From: Chrysopilus asiliformis
Taxonomy: Eukaryota; Arthropoda; Insecta; Diptera; Rhagionidae
Reading direction: 5' to 3'
DNA: 64,000 nt
NCBI GenBank assembly: GCA_964034945.1
Contig: OZ035962.1
Location: forward strand, 83,287,942 to 83,351,941
Shown here: positions 55,818-64,000 of the stretch, piece after piece
Layout of the letters: every line of letters begins with the position of its first letter
Position numbering within the stretch: the stretch's first letter is position 1
The notes under the pieces: generated by a model
Databases searched by the model: none
What the model was told of the DNA's origin: nothing
Seen by the model: only the letters and a program-made list of their open reading frames with translations
Translations under genes and position numbers: made by a program

Positions 55818-58380
55818 TTTTTTTTTTTTTTTTTTTTTTTATAGATCCAGCCAGAGCTTAGGGGAAGACCCTTTAATGCCGAAGCACAGCTCGGGATGGT
55901 TGGAAGGACAAAAGGAGATGCCGATTTATGTTCTCCTTGAACTTCTGCGGGTTATAGTCCGGGGGGAACACATCGGATGGTAAATTGTTCCAAAGTCTTG
56001 TTGTTCGCGGAATGAAGGAACCCCTAAACTTTACTGTACGAAAGCGGGGAGGCTCAAGGAAGAAGTCGTGCGCGCGTCCAGCTGCACGAGAGGGTCTAGG
56101 GAAAATATACCGTGGAGGAATAAGTTGGGAAATTTCGGTGGAACATTTCCCATTGAAATATTTGTAGAATATGCTGAGTACTCCAACAGAGCGACGATGC
56201 TCGAGAGACGGTAATGAGTCTGTGAAAGACTTGTCTCCAATTAGTCGGATCGCACGTTTTTGGATTCGGTCCAGCAGTTGGAGGACAGTTTTTGGGGCTC
56301 CAGCCCAAATGTGCGAATTGTACTCGAGTCTCGGTCGAATGTAGCTCTTGTAAATGTTAAGGACGTCGACTGGTGCGAAATATTTTTTGCATCGTCCCAG
56401 GAAGCCTAGGCACTGCGATGCTTCCTTTGCTATTTTAAAAATATGATCACTCCATTGGAGCTTCTCATTTATTTCGATGCCCAACATTCTGATGTTTTTT
56501 GAGTCACTAATGGACTCACTCATAAATTCGACCGTTTCGGGGGATTTTTCGCATTTCATCGATAACAGCATTGATTGGGTTTTAGATGCGTTGAATTCCA
56601 CACGGTTGATTCTACCCCAAGCCAGAATTGTGTTTAAATCAGAATTCAAAGATCTAATTTGCTCACTGCGTTTCGATCGAACTGCAATGGCGTTCGATTC
56701 TGCAGGTGAACTGAAATGGTAGGATGCGTCAAGGGAGCTGTCATCAGCGAAACAATAAAGTGGATTGAGAGTGAGAGATAGTAAATCATTGATAAATATT
56801 AAGAAAAGCGTAGGAGCTAGAACTGAGCCTTGAGGGACACCAGAGTTAATTTTGAAGAGATCAGATTTATAACCATCCAATACAACCTGTATTGAACGAT
56901 CAGAAAGGTAGCTCTCAATCCATTTGGAAATTGCAGGGTTTAGACCGATAGCTCGTATCTTTGCCATCAAAGCTTTATGCCAAACACGGTCGAAAGCTTT
57001 GGAGATGTCCAGCGCTATAGTTTTTGATTCGCCAAAATTATGGAGACTTTTACTCCAGCGCTCGGTCAAGCAGACCAAAAGATCGCCTGTGGAGCGGCGC
57101 GCACGAAAGCCATATTGGCGATCGTTGATTAAATTATTTCGCTCTAAAAAATTTATAATTTTGGTATTTATTAGAGTCTCCATAACCTTGGCAAGTACAG
57201 AAGTCAGAGCTATGGGTCTATAATTAGAGGGGTCGCATTTGTCACCTTTTTTGGGAATGGGCTGGACATTAGCTGCTTTCCAAGAAGAGGGATAAATCCC
57301 CTTAGAGAAGCTAAGGTAAAAAAGGGAGCGAAGAGGTCCAGCTAAGGTGACGGCACATTTTTTCAAAACATGGGGGGGAATGCCATCGGGTCCTGTGGAT
57401 TTGTTTACGTCAATCTCCTGCAGAATTCTAACTATTTGTCTTTTGCGGATGGAAAGTTTTGGAGAGACAATCTCCGATATGGTGGGTTGGGGCGGTAATT
57501 GGTTGGATTCCGGGAGACTTGAGTTCGCTGCGAATTTCGCGGCTAAAACGTTCGCCTTGCCAACGGGATCGACAACCACTTCATTATCACAAATTAGTGG
57601 AGGTGTTGAAGATTTTGTGAAATTGTTTTTTACCGCTTTCACCATTGACCAAAAGGATTTTTGCCCTTTCGGACAGGTTAAGATTTTCCGCTTCATCTTT
57701 TGGTCGAAGTCATGTTTAGCACGACGTAGTACAGACTTAGAGGTGTTTCGAGCGTTTATAAACGACAAGCGAGTTTCTTCATTAGGGTTGCCCCTAAATT
57801 CAGAAAACGCCGTCTTTTTTGTTTTGATGGCGTCGCGACACGCTTTCGTATACCAGGTGTTGGAGTCACACCTTGCAACAATGGAGCTACACGATATGTA
57901 GGACTTCATACCAAGTGTGATTACGTTCGTGACCTTTGCAGTCGCAACGTCAACGTCACCTTCCCTGAAACAATCAGACCACTTGTAAGCTGCAAAATAC
58001 TGGTTCAAGCTCTCCCAGTTGGCTTTTTTAAAATGCCAAACAGTCCTACGCGGGGCTTTAATTGTATTTTTAGGAGGCCTTTCGGTGGAAAATGAACAGC
58101 TTACCAGACAGTGATCAGATCCTCCCAGGGGAGGCAAGACAGAAACGCTATATTTAGACGGATTTGTAGTTAAAAACAAATCCAACAGATATGAGGTATG
58201 TCCTGCAATATCTGGAATTCTCGTTGGTTTGTCTACGATTTGCGTCGAATTTGGATGGACAGTAGCAGCGAACGGACGTGGCTGCATTTCGATCGACACA
58301 AACCGCACTACAATTTTCGTATTCCGCGACAAAAAACAAAACAACGAAAAACCGAAAACCGTCCGCCGCGTGTTATAAAA
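55818..58380 (-). mobile_element. LINE copy 1 (jockey/CR1-like), internally deleted, with poly(A) tail
   Basis: It reads from a 5' leader (about 58380-58288) through a short ORF start to the endonuclease C-terminus and RT, a stop at 55873-55875, a 30-nt 3' UTR and a 23-nt A tail (T-run 55818-55840). The part between the start (58247) and endonuclease (58246) is missing. Both sides of the larger block abut halves of one R1 repeat. Confidence 0.82.
55873..58287 (-). CDS. LINE copy 1 fused reading frame: short N-terminus + endonuclease C-terminus + reverse transcriptase, 804 aa
   Basis: The ATG at 58287 opens M-Q-P-R-P-F-A-A-T-V-H-P-N-S, which passes without a frameshift at 58246 into the endonuclease end (L-L-D-L-F-L-T-T; G-G-S-D-H-C-L-V). 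The RT domain follows: T-G-P-D-G-I-P, Y-R-P-I-A-L-T-S-V, Q-Y-G-F-R-A-R-R-S-T, A-L-D-I-S-K-A-F-D, G-V-P-Q-G-S-V-L-A-P and F-A-D-D. The C-terminus includes T-T-R-L-W-N-N-L-P. The first two thirds of the endonuclease, with its E-T-K and G-D-F-N motifs, are gone, so it could not nick DNA itself. It is unusual for such a deletion to leave an open frame. Confidence 0.8.
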   Translation of the reverse strand: MQPRPFAATVHPNSTQIVDKPTRIPDIAGHTSYLLDLFLTTNPSKYSVSVLPPLGGSDHCLVSCSFSTERPPKNTIKAPRRTVWHFKKANWESLNQYFAAYKWSDCFREGDVDVATAKVTNVITLGMKSYISCSSIVARCDSNTWYTKACRDAIKTKKTAFSEFRGNPNEETRLSFINARNTSKSVLRRAKHDFDQKMKRKILTCPKGQKSFWSMVKAVKNNFTKSSTPPLICDNEVVVDPVGKANVLAAKFAANSSLPESNQLPPQPTISEIVSPKLSIRKRQIVRILQEIDVNKSTGPDGIPPHVLKKCAVTLAGPLRSLFYLSFSKGIYPSSWKAANVQPIPKKGDKCDPSNYRPIALTSVLAKVMETLINTKIINFLERNNLINDRQYGFRARRSTGDLLVCLTERWSKSLHNFGESKTIALDISKAFDRVWHKALMAKIRAIGLNPAISKWIESYLSDRSIQVVLDGYKSDLFKINSGVPQGSVLAPTLFLIFINDLLSLTLNPLYCFADDSSLDASYHFSSPAESNAIAVRSKRSEQIRSLNSDLNTILAWGRINRVEFNASKTQSMLLSMKCEKSPETVEFMSESISDSKNIRMLGIEINEKLQWSDHIFKIAKEASQCLGFLGRCKKYFAPVDVLNIYKSYIRPRLEYNSHIWAGAPKTVLQLLDRIQKRAIRLIGDKSFTDSLPSLEHRRSVGVLSIFYKYFNGKCSTEISQLIPPRYIFPRPSRAAGRAHDFFLEPPRFRTVKFRGSFIPRTTRLWNNLPSDVFPPDYNPQKFKENINRHLLLSFQPSRAVLRH

Positions 58381-61238
58381 AAAATAAAAATAGTGAAGTG
58401 CCAGGGCAAAGGGCTTCTTAAGACCCTTTTTAACACCTTTCCCGGCTAAGTGGAGCCTCTGCGGGGTGCAGGGTGCTGGAGCGGTTGGCATCTGGTTGCT
58501 TAAGGCTTTTGTACTGAGCAACCGTTAACCGTTTCCAGCTCTTTTGTATCCTCGTATACTCCACTTGGCTACTGTTTGTGTCCGTGTTGTCGTTTTGTGT
58601 TTTTTGTTGGACCGATGCGGGTAAGTCGAAATTCAAAATTTAATTTTTGCAATGTTCGCGGAATTAGGGAGAACCATCTTTCTGTTTACATCCACCTTTC
58701 CCAAAATAAACCAGAGGTACTGGCTTTGGGTGAGACTAAAGTTGATCGTGATTGCGACCCAGGTCAATTTCAGGTCAATGGGTATCACCTGGAGCCAGTA
58801 TTTTTTCGTCAAAGGGGTATCGCAATTTATATCCGCAACGATGTGCCTTACTCACTTCTTCCTAACTTAGGAAAATGCGCTAATCCAGAATTTAATTTCA
58901 TCTGGTTAAAGCTCCATATGCGCAAGCACATCTACCTTTGTTTCATTTATCGAAGCCCTAATTGTTCCACCGAGAACACGTTGGTCGAGTTGGACAAATT
59001 GTCTGTCTCCATCGATGCAATTACTGCAACAAACCCTGACGCTGAAATTGTTGTTGCGGGTGATTTCAACGTCCATAATGATAAGTGGCTTCCTTTCTCA
59101 TGCCATCCTGATCCTGTTGGTTTGCACACTGAACTCTTCGCAGAATCAAACTTGTTGACGCAAATCGTAGACAAACCAACGAGAATTCCAGATATTGCAG
59201 GACACACCTCATATCTGTTGGATTTGTTTTTAACTACAAATCCGTCTAAATATAGCGTTTCTGTCTTGCCTCCCCTGGGAGGATCTGATCACTGTCTGGT
59301 AAGCTGTTCATTTTCCACCGAAAGGCCTCCTAAAAATACAATTAAAGCCCCGCGTAGGACTGTTTGGCATTTTAAAAAAGCCAACTGGGAGAGCTTGAAC
59401 CAGTATTTTGCAGCTTACAAGTGGTCTGATTGTTTCAGGGAAGGTGACGTTGACGTTGCGACTGCAAAGGTCACGAACGTAATCACACTTGGTATGAAGT
59501 CCTACATACCGTGCAGCTCCATTGTTGCAAGGTGTGATTCCAACACCTGGTTCACGAAAGCGTGTCGCGACGCCATCAAAACAAAAAAGACGGCGTTTTC
59601 TGAATTTAGGGGAAACCCTAATGAAGAAACTCGCTTGTCGTTTATAAACGCTCGAAACACCTCTAAGTCTGTACTACGTCGTGCTAAACATGACTTCGAC
59701 CAAAAGATGAAGCGGAAAATCTTAATCTGTCCGAAAGGGCAAAAATCCTTTTGGTCAATGGTGAAAGCGGTAAAAAACAATTTCACAAAATCTTCAACAC
59801 CTCCACTAATCTGTGATAATGAAGTGGTTGTCGATCCCGTTGGCAAGGCGAACGTTTTAGCCGCGAAATTCGCAGCGAACTCAAGTCTCCCGGAATCCAA
59901 CCAATTACCGCCCCAACCCACCATATCGGAGATTGTCTCTCCAAAACTTTCCATCCGCAAAAGACAAATAGTTAGAATTCTGCAGGAGATTGACGTGAAC
60001 AAATCTACAGGACCGGATGGCATTCCCCCCCATGTTTTGAAAAAATGTGCCGTCACCTTAGCTGGACCTCTTCGCTCCCTATTTTACCTCAGCTTCTCCA
60101 AGGGGATCTATCCCTCTTCTTGGAAAGCAGCTAATGTCCAGCCCATTCCCAAAAAAGGTGACAAATGCGACCCCTCAAATTATAGGCCTATAGCTCTGAC
60201 TTCTGTACTTGCCAAGGTTATGGAAACTTTAATAAATACCAAAATTACAAATTTTTTAGAGCGCAATAACATAATCAACGATCGCCAATATGGCTTTCGT
60301 GCGCGCCGCTCCACAGGCGATCTTTTGGTCTGCTTGACCGAGCGCTGGAGTAAAAGTCTCCATAATTTTGGCGAATCAAAAACTATAGCGCTGGACATCT
60401 CCAAAGCTTTCGACCGTGTTTGGCATAAAGCTTTGATGGCAAAGATACGAGCTATCGGTCTAAACCCTGCAATTTCCAAATGGATTGAGAGCTACCTTTC
60501 TGATCGTTCAATACAGGTTGTATTGGATGGTTATAAATCTGATCTCTTCAAAATTAACTCTGGTGTCCCTCAAGGCTCAGTTCTAGCTCCTACGCTTTTC
60601 TTAATATTTATCAATGATCTACTATCTCTCACTCTCAATCCACTTTATTGTTTCGCTGATGACAGCTCCCTTGACGCATCCTACCATTTCAGTTCACCTG
60701 CAGAATCGAACGCCATTGCAGTTCGATCGAAACGCAGTGAGCAAATTAGATCTTTGAATTCTGATTTAAACACAATTCTGGCTTGGGGCAGAATCAACCG
60801 TGTGGAATTCAACGCATCTAAAACCCAATCAATGCTGTTATCGATGAAATGCGAAAAATCCCCCGAAACGGTCGAATTTATGAGTGAGTCCATTAGTGAC
60901 TCAAAAAACATCAGAATGTTGGGCATCGAAATAAATGAGAAGCTCCAATGGAGTGATCATATTTTTAAAATAGCAAAGGAAGCATCGCAGTGCCTAGGCT
61001 TCCTGGGACGATGCAAAAAATATTTCGCACCAGTCGACGTCCTTAACATTTACAAGAGCTACATTCGACCGAGACTCGAGTACAATTCGCACATTTGGGC
61101 TGGAGCCCCAAAAACTGTCCTCCAACTGCTGGACCGAATCCAAAAACGTGCGATCCGACTAATTGGAGACAAGTCTTTGACAGATTCATTACCGTCTCTC
61201 GAGCATCGTCGCTCTGTTGGAGTACTCAGCATATTCTA
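56165..61238. repeat. Inverted duplication of the LINE: 2,082-bp arms, 910-bp spacer
   Basis: Arms 56165-58246 and 59157-61238 are equal in length and about 99% identical by eye (translated differences include Ser/Pro, Tyr/Phe, Thr/Ile and Leu/Ile). Outside the arms the two copies diverge abruptly. Confidence 0.95.
58385..61238 (+). mobile_element. LINE copy 2 (jockey/CR1-like), 5' part intact from ORF1 end, 3'-truncated
   Basis: It begins near the end of an ORF1-like frame (stop at about 58449), has a 165-bp intercistronic region and ORF2 with full endonuclease and RT, and stops abruptly at 61238 inside the C-terminal part. No 3' UTR or poly(A) follows. A 3'-truncated LINE is unusual because target-primed insertion normally truncates the 5' end. 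Confidence 0.8.
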
Positions 61239-61320
61239 TGGAAAATTACTAATTCCATTGGATTTCGATGTATGGAATGGTTATGTAAAATCATATTCTA
61301 AACAGATTTTATCTTTATAG
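58615..61320 (+). CDS. LINE copy 2 ORF2: APE-type endonuclease and reverse transcriptase
   Basis: The ATG at 58615 (M-R-V-S-R-N-S-K-F-N-F) precedes the endonuclease start N-V-R-G-I-R-E-N; an in-frame ATG at 58576 would add 13 residues. Endonuclease motifs present: G-E-T-K-V-D, I-Y-R-S-P-N, V-A-G-D-F-N-V-H-N, L-L-D-L-F-L and G-G-S-D-H. RT motifs present: A-L-D-I-S-K-A-F-D (near 60390), G-V-P-Q-G-S-V-L and F-A-D-D-S-S (near 60650). L-E-Y-N-S-H-I-W follows in the thumb. After 61238 the last 27 codons come from flanking R1 repeat, replacing the native C-terminus seen in copy 1. Catalytic residues are intact; activity without the C-terminus and 3' UTR is doubtful. Family: jockey/CR1 group by motif order. 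Confidence 0.87.
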   Translation: MRVSRNSKFNFCNVRGIRENHLSVYIHLSQNKPEVLALGETKVDRDCDPGQFQVNGYHLEPVFFRQRGIAIYIRNDVPYSLLPNLGKCANPEFNFIWLKLHMRKHIYLCFIYRSPNCSTENTLVELDKLSVSIDAITATNPDAEIVVAGDFNVHNDKWLPFSCHPDPVGLHTELFAESNLLTQIVDKPTRIPDIAGHTSYLLDLFLTTNPSKYSVSVLPPLGGSDHCLVSCSFSTERPPKNTIKAPRRTVWHFKKANWESLNQYFAAYKWSDCFREGDVDVATAKVTNVITLGMKSYIPCSSIVARCDSNTWFTKACRDAIKTKKTAFSEFRGNPNEETRLSFINARNTSKSVLRRAKHDFDQKMKRKILICPKGQKSFWSMVKAVKNNFTKSSTPPLICDNEVVVDPVGKANVLAAKFAANSSLPESNQLPPQPTISEIVSPKLSIRKRQIVRILQEIDVNKSTGPDGIPPHVLKKCAVTLAGPLRSLFYLSFSKGIYPSSWKAANVQPIPKKGDKCDPSNYRPIALTSVLAKVMETLINTKITNFLERNNIINDRQYGFRARRSTGDLLVCLTERWSKSLHNFGESKTIALDISKAFDRVWHKALMAKIRAIGLNPAISKWIESYLSDRSIQVVLDGYKSDLFKINSGVPQGSVLAPTLFLIFINDLLSLTLNPLYCFADDSSLDASYHFSSPAESNAIAVRSKRSEQIRSLNSDLNTILAWGRINRVEFNASKTQSMLLSMKCEKSPETVEFMSESISDSKNIRMLGIEINEKLQWSDHIFKIAKEASQCLGFLGRCKKYFAPVDVLNIYKSYIRPRLEYNSHIWAGAPKTVLQLLDRIQKRAIRLIGDKSLTDSLPSLEHRRSVGVLSIFYGKLLIPLDFDVWNGYVKSYSKQILSL
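61250..61320 (+). repeat. R1 repeat resuming after the LINE block
   Basis: GGATTTCGATGTATGGAATG and TTATGTAAAATCATATTCTA match R1 copies at 50600 and 61800. Together with 55500-55817 this shows the LINE pair interrupts one R1 copy. Confidence 0.7.
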
Positions 61321-61376
61321 TGCTTAACCATTGAACCATTTCTGATTCATGGTTTATACTCGACCTTTTAGCATTG

Positions 61377-61696
61377 AATCCTATTAGAATTTCTCGGCTT
61401 ATAAGGTCTGCAAAAACAACAAAATTATATTATTTTTGCGGATGTTTTCACATCCAAATTTCCCCCCAACAGGTCAGGCATGTCTGCCCCGAACACCCAT
61501 CAGGAGTCTGTTTCTGGTATGAAAGCTGGCTCACCGTCATCAGAGCCTGCGTTACCAGCTTCCACGCAGGCTTACAGGATTTTGGTGGAGTAAAACTCGA
61601 TTCGAGTATTTATACTCCGATGCCACAAACCTTATGCGAATTATAAGGTTAAGGCAACATAGCAGACCGTATAAGCCGAGAAATTCTAATAGGATT
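61377..61696. mobile_element. Complete 320-bp MITE with 35-bp inverted ends
   Basis: AATCCTATTAGAATTTCTCG begins both ends in inverted orientation (one mismatch over 35 bp). It lies between R1 segments. The inner text matches 6888-7066. The target duplication is not clear. Confidence 0.85.
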
Positions 61697-62220
61697 TTAT
61701 TTTTATAAATTTCTCGATACGATGCACAGTTTTCGAGAAAACAGGAAAAAAGTATTCCACTTGTATGGGAGATGGGGGAAGCAGTGGTCCGATTGGATTT
61801 TGATGTATGGAACGGTTATTTAAAATCATATCCTAAACAGATTTTACCTTTATAAATTTTTCAATATGAGTCATCGTTTTCGAGAAAATTGCAAAAAACA
61901 GTTTCGTTTGCGTGGGAAAGGGGAAGGAATAGTCCGATTTTGCCTATTCAAGAACTTAGCCGAGCCATGTACGAAAAACGTAACTATATAAAATTTCAGG
62001 TCTCTAGCTAAATTCTTTCGAAAGCTATGGTGTTCTCGGACGGACAAACATGCGGAAATCAAAATCTTTTGTCATCCCTAACACAATGGTGTAGTTCATT
62101 TTTGCGTAGTTCATTTCAACCAATTATTGGGTCGATGCCTTACAAACGGGTTTGTTGATAAAATATAACGTATAATCTAATATACGCCTATATAATATAT
62201 CATATAGAATATAAAAATTG
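61697..62220 (+). repeat. GTCY-family repeat (R1), right portion and partial second copy
   Basis: Contains TTTCTCGATACGATGCACAG, GATTTTGATGTATGGAACGG, GGTGTTCTCGGACGGACAAA and the family end TTACAAACGG with CTATATAATATATCATATAG. The GACA tract is reduced to a single unit. Confidence 0.7.
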
Positions 62221-64000
62221 CGAAATGCAAGAGGGGAGTCCGAAGAGGGGAGTCTGAAACATCTGGAATCAGCGAAGAATTTATCTAGAAGTTTAAAATT
62301 TTATATTGAGTAATTTTTTGTACAAATGTCAAAATTTGATTTTTTTTGGCGGTTTTTGTTTGTAATAGTTTAAAATACCAACCGTTTAAAAAAAATCACA
62401 TATTATTTTCAATGATCTTTTTATAAGGAGTTAATCAATCTTGCGTACACCCGCAAAACTTTATTGTAATTAGTTTCTAGTTAACAAAGTAGTATTAATT
62501 AAATGTTAACTGCCTTTGGATATAGATAATAATCGATTTTGGACAAACGGACATGTTCGCAGAGTAAAAATTAATAGAAAACTTCTATGAACCAAATAAA
62601 TCTTTAACACAGGATGGACCAGGGAATTTATCTTGTCATGTCATGTCTATCAGGTCACATACTAGCCTTTTATTATTTGTTTGTGCCTACATCTGTAAAA
62701 CAGCACACATATCCGAGTAAGGCTGTTGCCAACATACCGGTAATAAATTCAACTAACAGCCATCTCCTTAACAATAGACCTCTACAAATTGATTTAATAA
62801 ATCATCGAAAAAATCAATGTAAGAGCATCCTAATTTAGGGCAATTTTTTCTGATTCTACTTTTCCAACATAGAACCTATACACTATCTATCATTTAATAC
62901 CAGCAAATATGTTAAGGATGGTGTAAGGACATTCAACACTATTTTAGTTGAATCGAGATTACCATGTATATCCAGGTTCCTGGCTTCTACATAATATTGT
63001 CCTATAGACATCGATGTCATTGAATGGTTAGTTACCCTAGTCATAGTCTAGTGTCTAGATTTCATTCATAAGACCTCGACATTTATCAAACAAGGGTTTA
63101 TAAAGAACCTTTCCACCGGAGAAACTAGCTACTATAGCGCAAGGGTATATAAATACATGATGTCGAACGATGGATAATTTTGTAGAGTCCTGGTATTTCT
63201 TTGATGGTTTCATGAACATCCATCTACTTAAATAAATTTATTGATCCTTTAGTCAGTGGATAGATAATATGACGGGAAAAATTATAAGAATACATGGCAA
63301 GTGCCTACTCTAAGCTCTATTGGATACTAGAGATCGAAATAACTTTGAAATTCAAAAAGACATCCGATGTTTTGAAGCTAAAAAGGCAATCTTTTTGTAA
63401 CGAACGAATGAACAAATCGCCAATACAACATGTGGGGAAAAGACCCAAAAAAGATGAACCCAACAACACAATAATATACTAGAAAAATGTATAAAACAAA
63501 AGGAACCAAGATGCTGAAAAGTGAAGGATCTCAATGAAAATTTATAAGGTTGATTGCCTTTTCCAACACATCTTGATAAAATGGATTAAGAGCGGGAATT
63601 AAGGGCAAAAATGTTAAAACGAAATTGAAACTTTAGCTCAATCCCGGTTATATTTTATCAACAAACCCATAGATACCATTTGTAACCTTCTCTCTCACAC
63701 CGTGCCTTTACTTTTCCGTGACTAAAACATATATATACATACAAGTGGACGAAGGGCACATAAGAATTTGAATCCCCAATGAATTTACTGGGGCGCTTTT
63801 CGCAGAAACGACAGCGACGTCGACTTTAGTAAAAATTTACTTTCATTCATATACACATATTTATATATTATTTAAATACGTGAAAATTTATGTTGTTCAA
63901 AGTTATTGTCAAAAAGAAGCCGCTGTTATGGCGGCGGTGGCTGGAAAATTTTCAAAGATTTTCTAAATCGGGACCCTAATGTTTCCTCTACGGTTTATTT
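62221..64000. other. Intergenic DNA to the window end
   Basis: No gene could be supported. A possible acceptor (AACACAG) precedes a short open frame at 62614-62838, without recognised motifs. AT-rich throughout except a GCGGCGGTGGC patch at 63930-63945. Confidence 0.45.

Noticed and set aside
57347..57901. 184-codon antisense frames in both LINE copies (also 59502-60056)
   Set aside because: They are the reverse strand of the well-supported reverse transcriptase frame.

Overview
The window looks like nuclear DNA of an insect, probably a dipteran. It is AT-rich, has GT-AG introns with very long intronic DNA, and is dominated by transposable elements. These include mariner, hAT, piggyBac-like, PIF/Harbinger-like and Helitron-like elements, a jockey/CR1-like LINE, and a long-LTR retrotransposon. 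A dispersed family carrying GTCY (GTCT/GTCC) microsatellites recalls repeats known from flies. The order is inferred, not proven. I see no tRNA, rRNA, CRISPR array or bacterial-type operon.

Host genes. (1) A plus-strand four-helix membrane protein gene (gene A) is present as its last three visible exons: 667-774, 3529-3588 and 29872-29958. All junctions are phase 0 and the last intron is 26.3 kb. Its TGA stop is followed in the same frame by 103 more open codons with an acidic, protein-like composition (29959-30270), a strong candidate for stop-codon readthrough. (2) Inside that 26.3-kb intron, on the opposite strand, lies gene B with three coding exons (25929-25726, 12558-12388, 12274-12041; 202 aa). 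It shares a membrane motif and one exact intron position with gene A, so the two look like paralogues, one nested antisense in the other. (3) A single-exon gene on the minus strand (41719-41411) encodes a 102-aa secreted four-cysteine peptide and has a TATA box and a polyadenylation signal.

Mobile DNA by region. 2.1-13.6 kb: mariner remnants, a Helitron carrying a nested mariner derivative, TA-flanked and TTAA-flanked MITEs. 14.1-21.1 kb: a PIF/Harbinger-like MITE split by a 6.4-kb LTR element with 2,320-bp LTRs, a tRNA-Lys-type primer-binding site, a 4-bp target duplication and almost no coding capacity. 22.0-25.3 kb: two Helitrons, one inserted in the 5' tip of the other, with a nested piggyBac-like MITE and a hairpin element. 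27.6-28.4 kb: a hAT element with a perfect 8-bp target duplication. 33.1-35.8 kb: a TA-flanked MITE, then a second hairpin element splitting a GTCY-family repeat. 36.7-38.0 kb: an apparently intact mariner. 43.3-48.5 kb: a LINE tail, MITEs, a Helitron, and a piggyBac-like element nested in another at TTAA. 50.4-62.2 kb: GTCY-family copies, one of them split by a 5.4-kb block in which two LINE copies lie head to head with 2,082-bp near-identical inverted arms.

The host genes do not form an obvious pathway beyond the two paralogous membrane proteins. The rest is a record of nested insertions, several datable relative to each other by target-site duplications.
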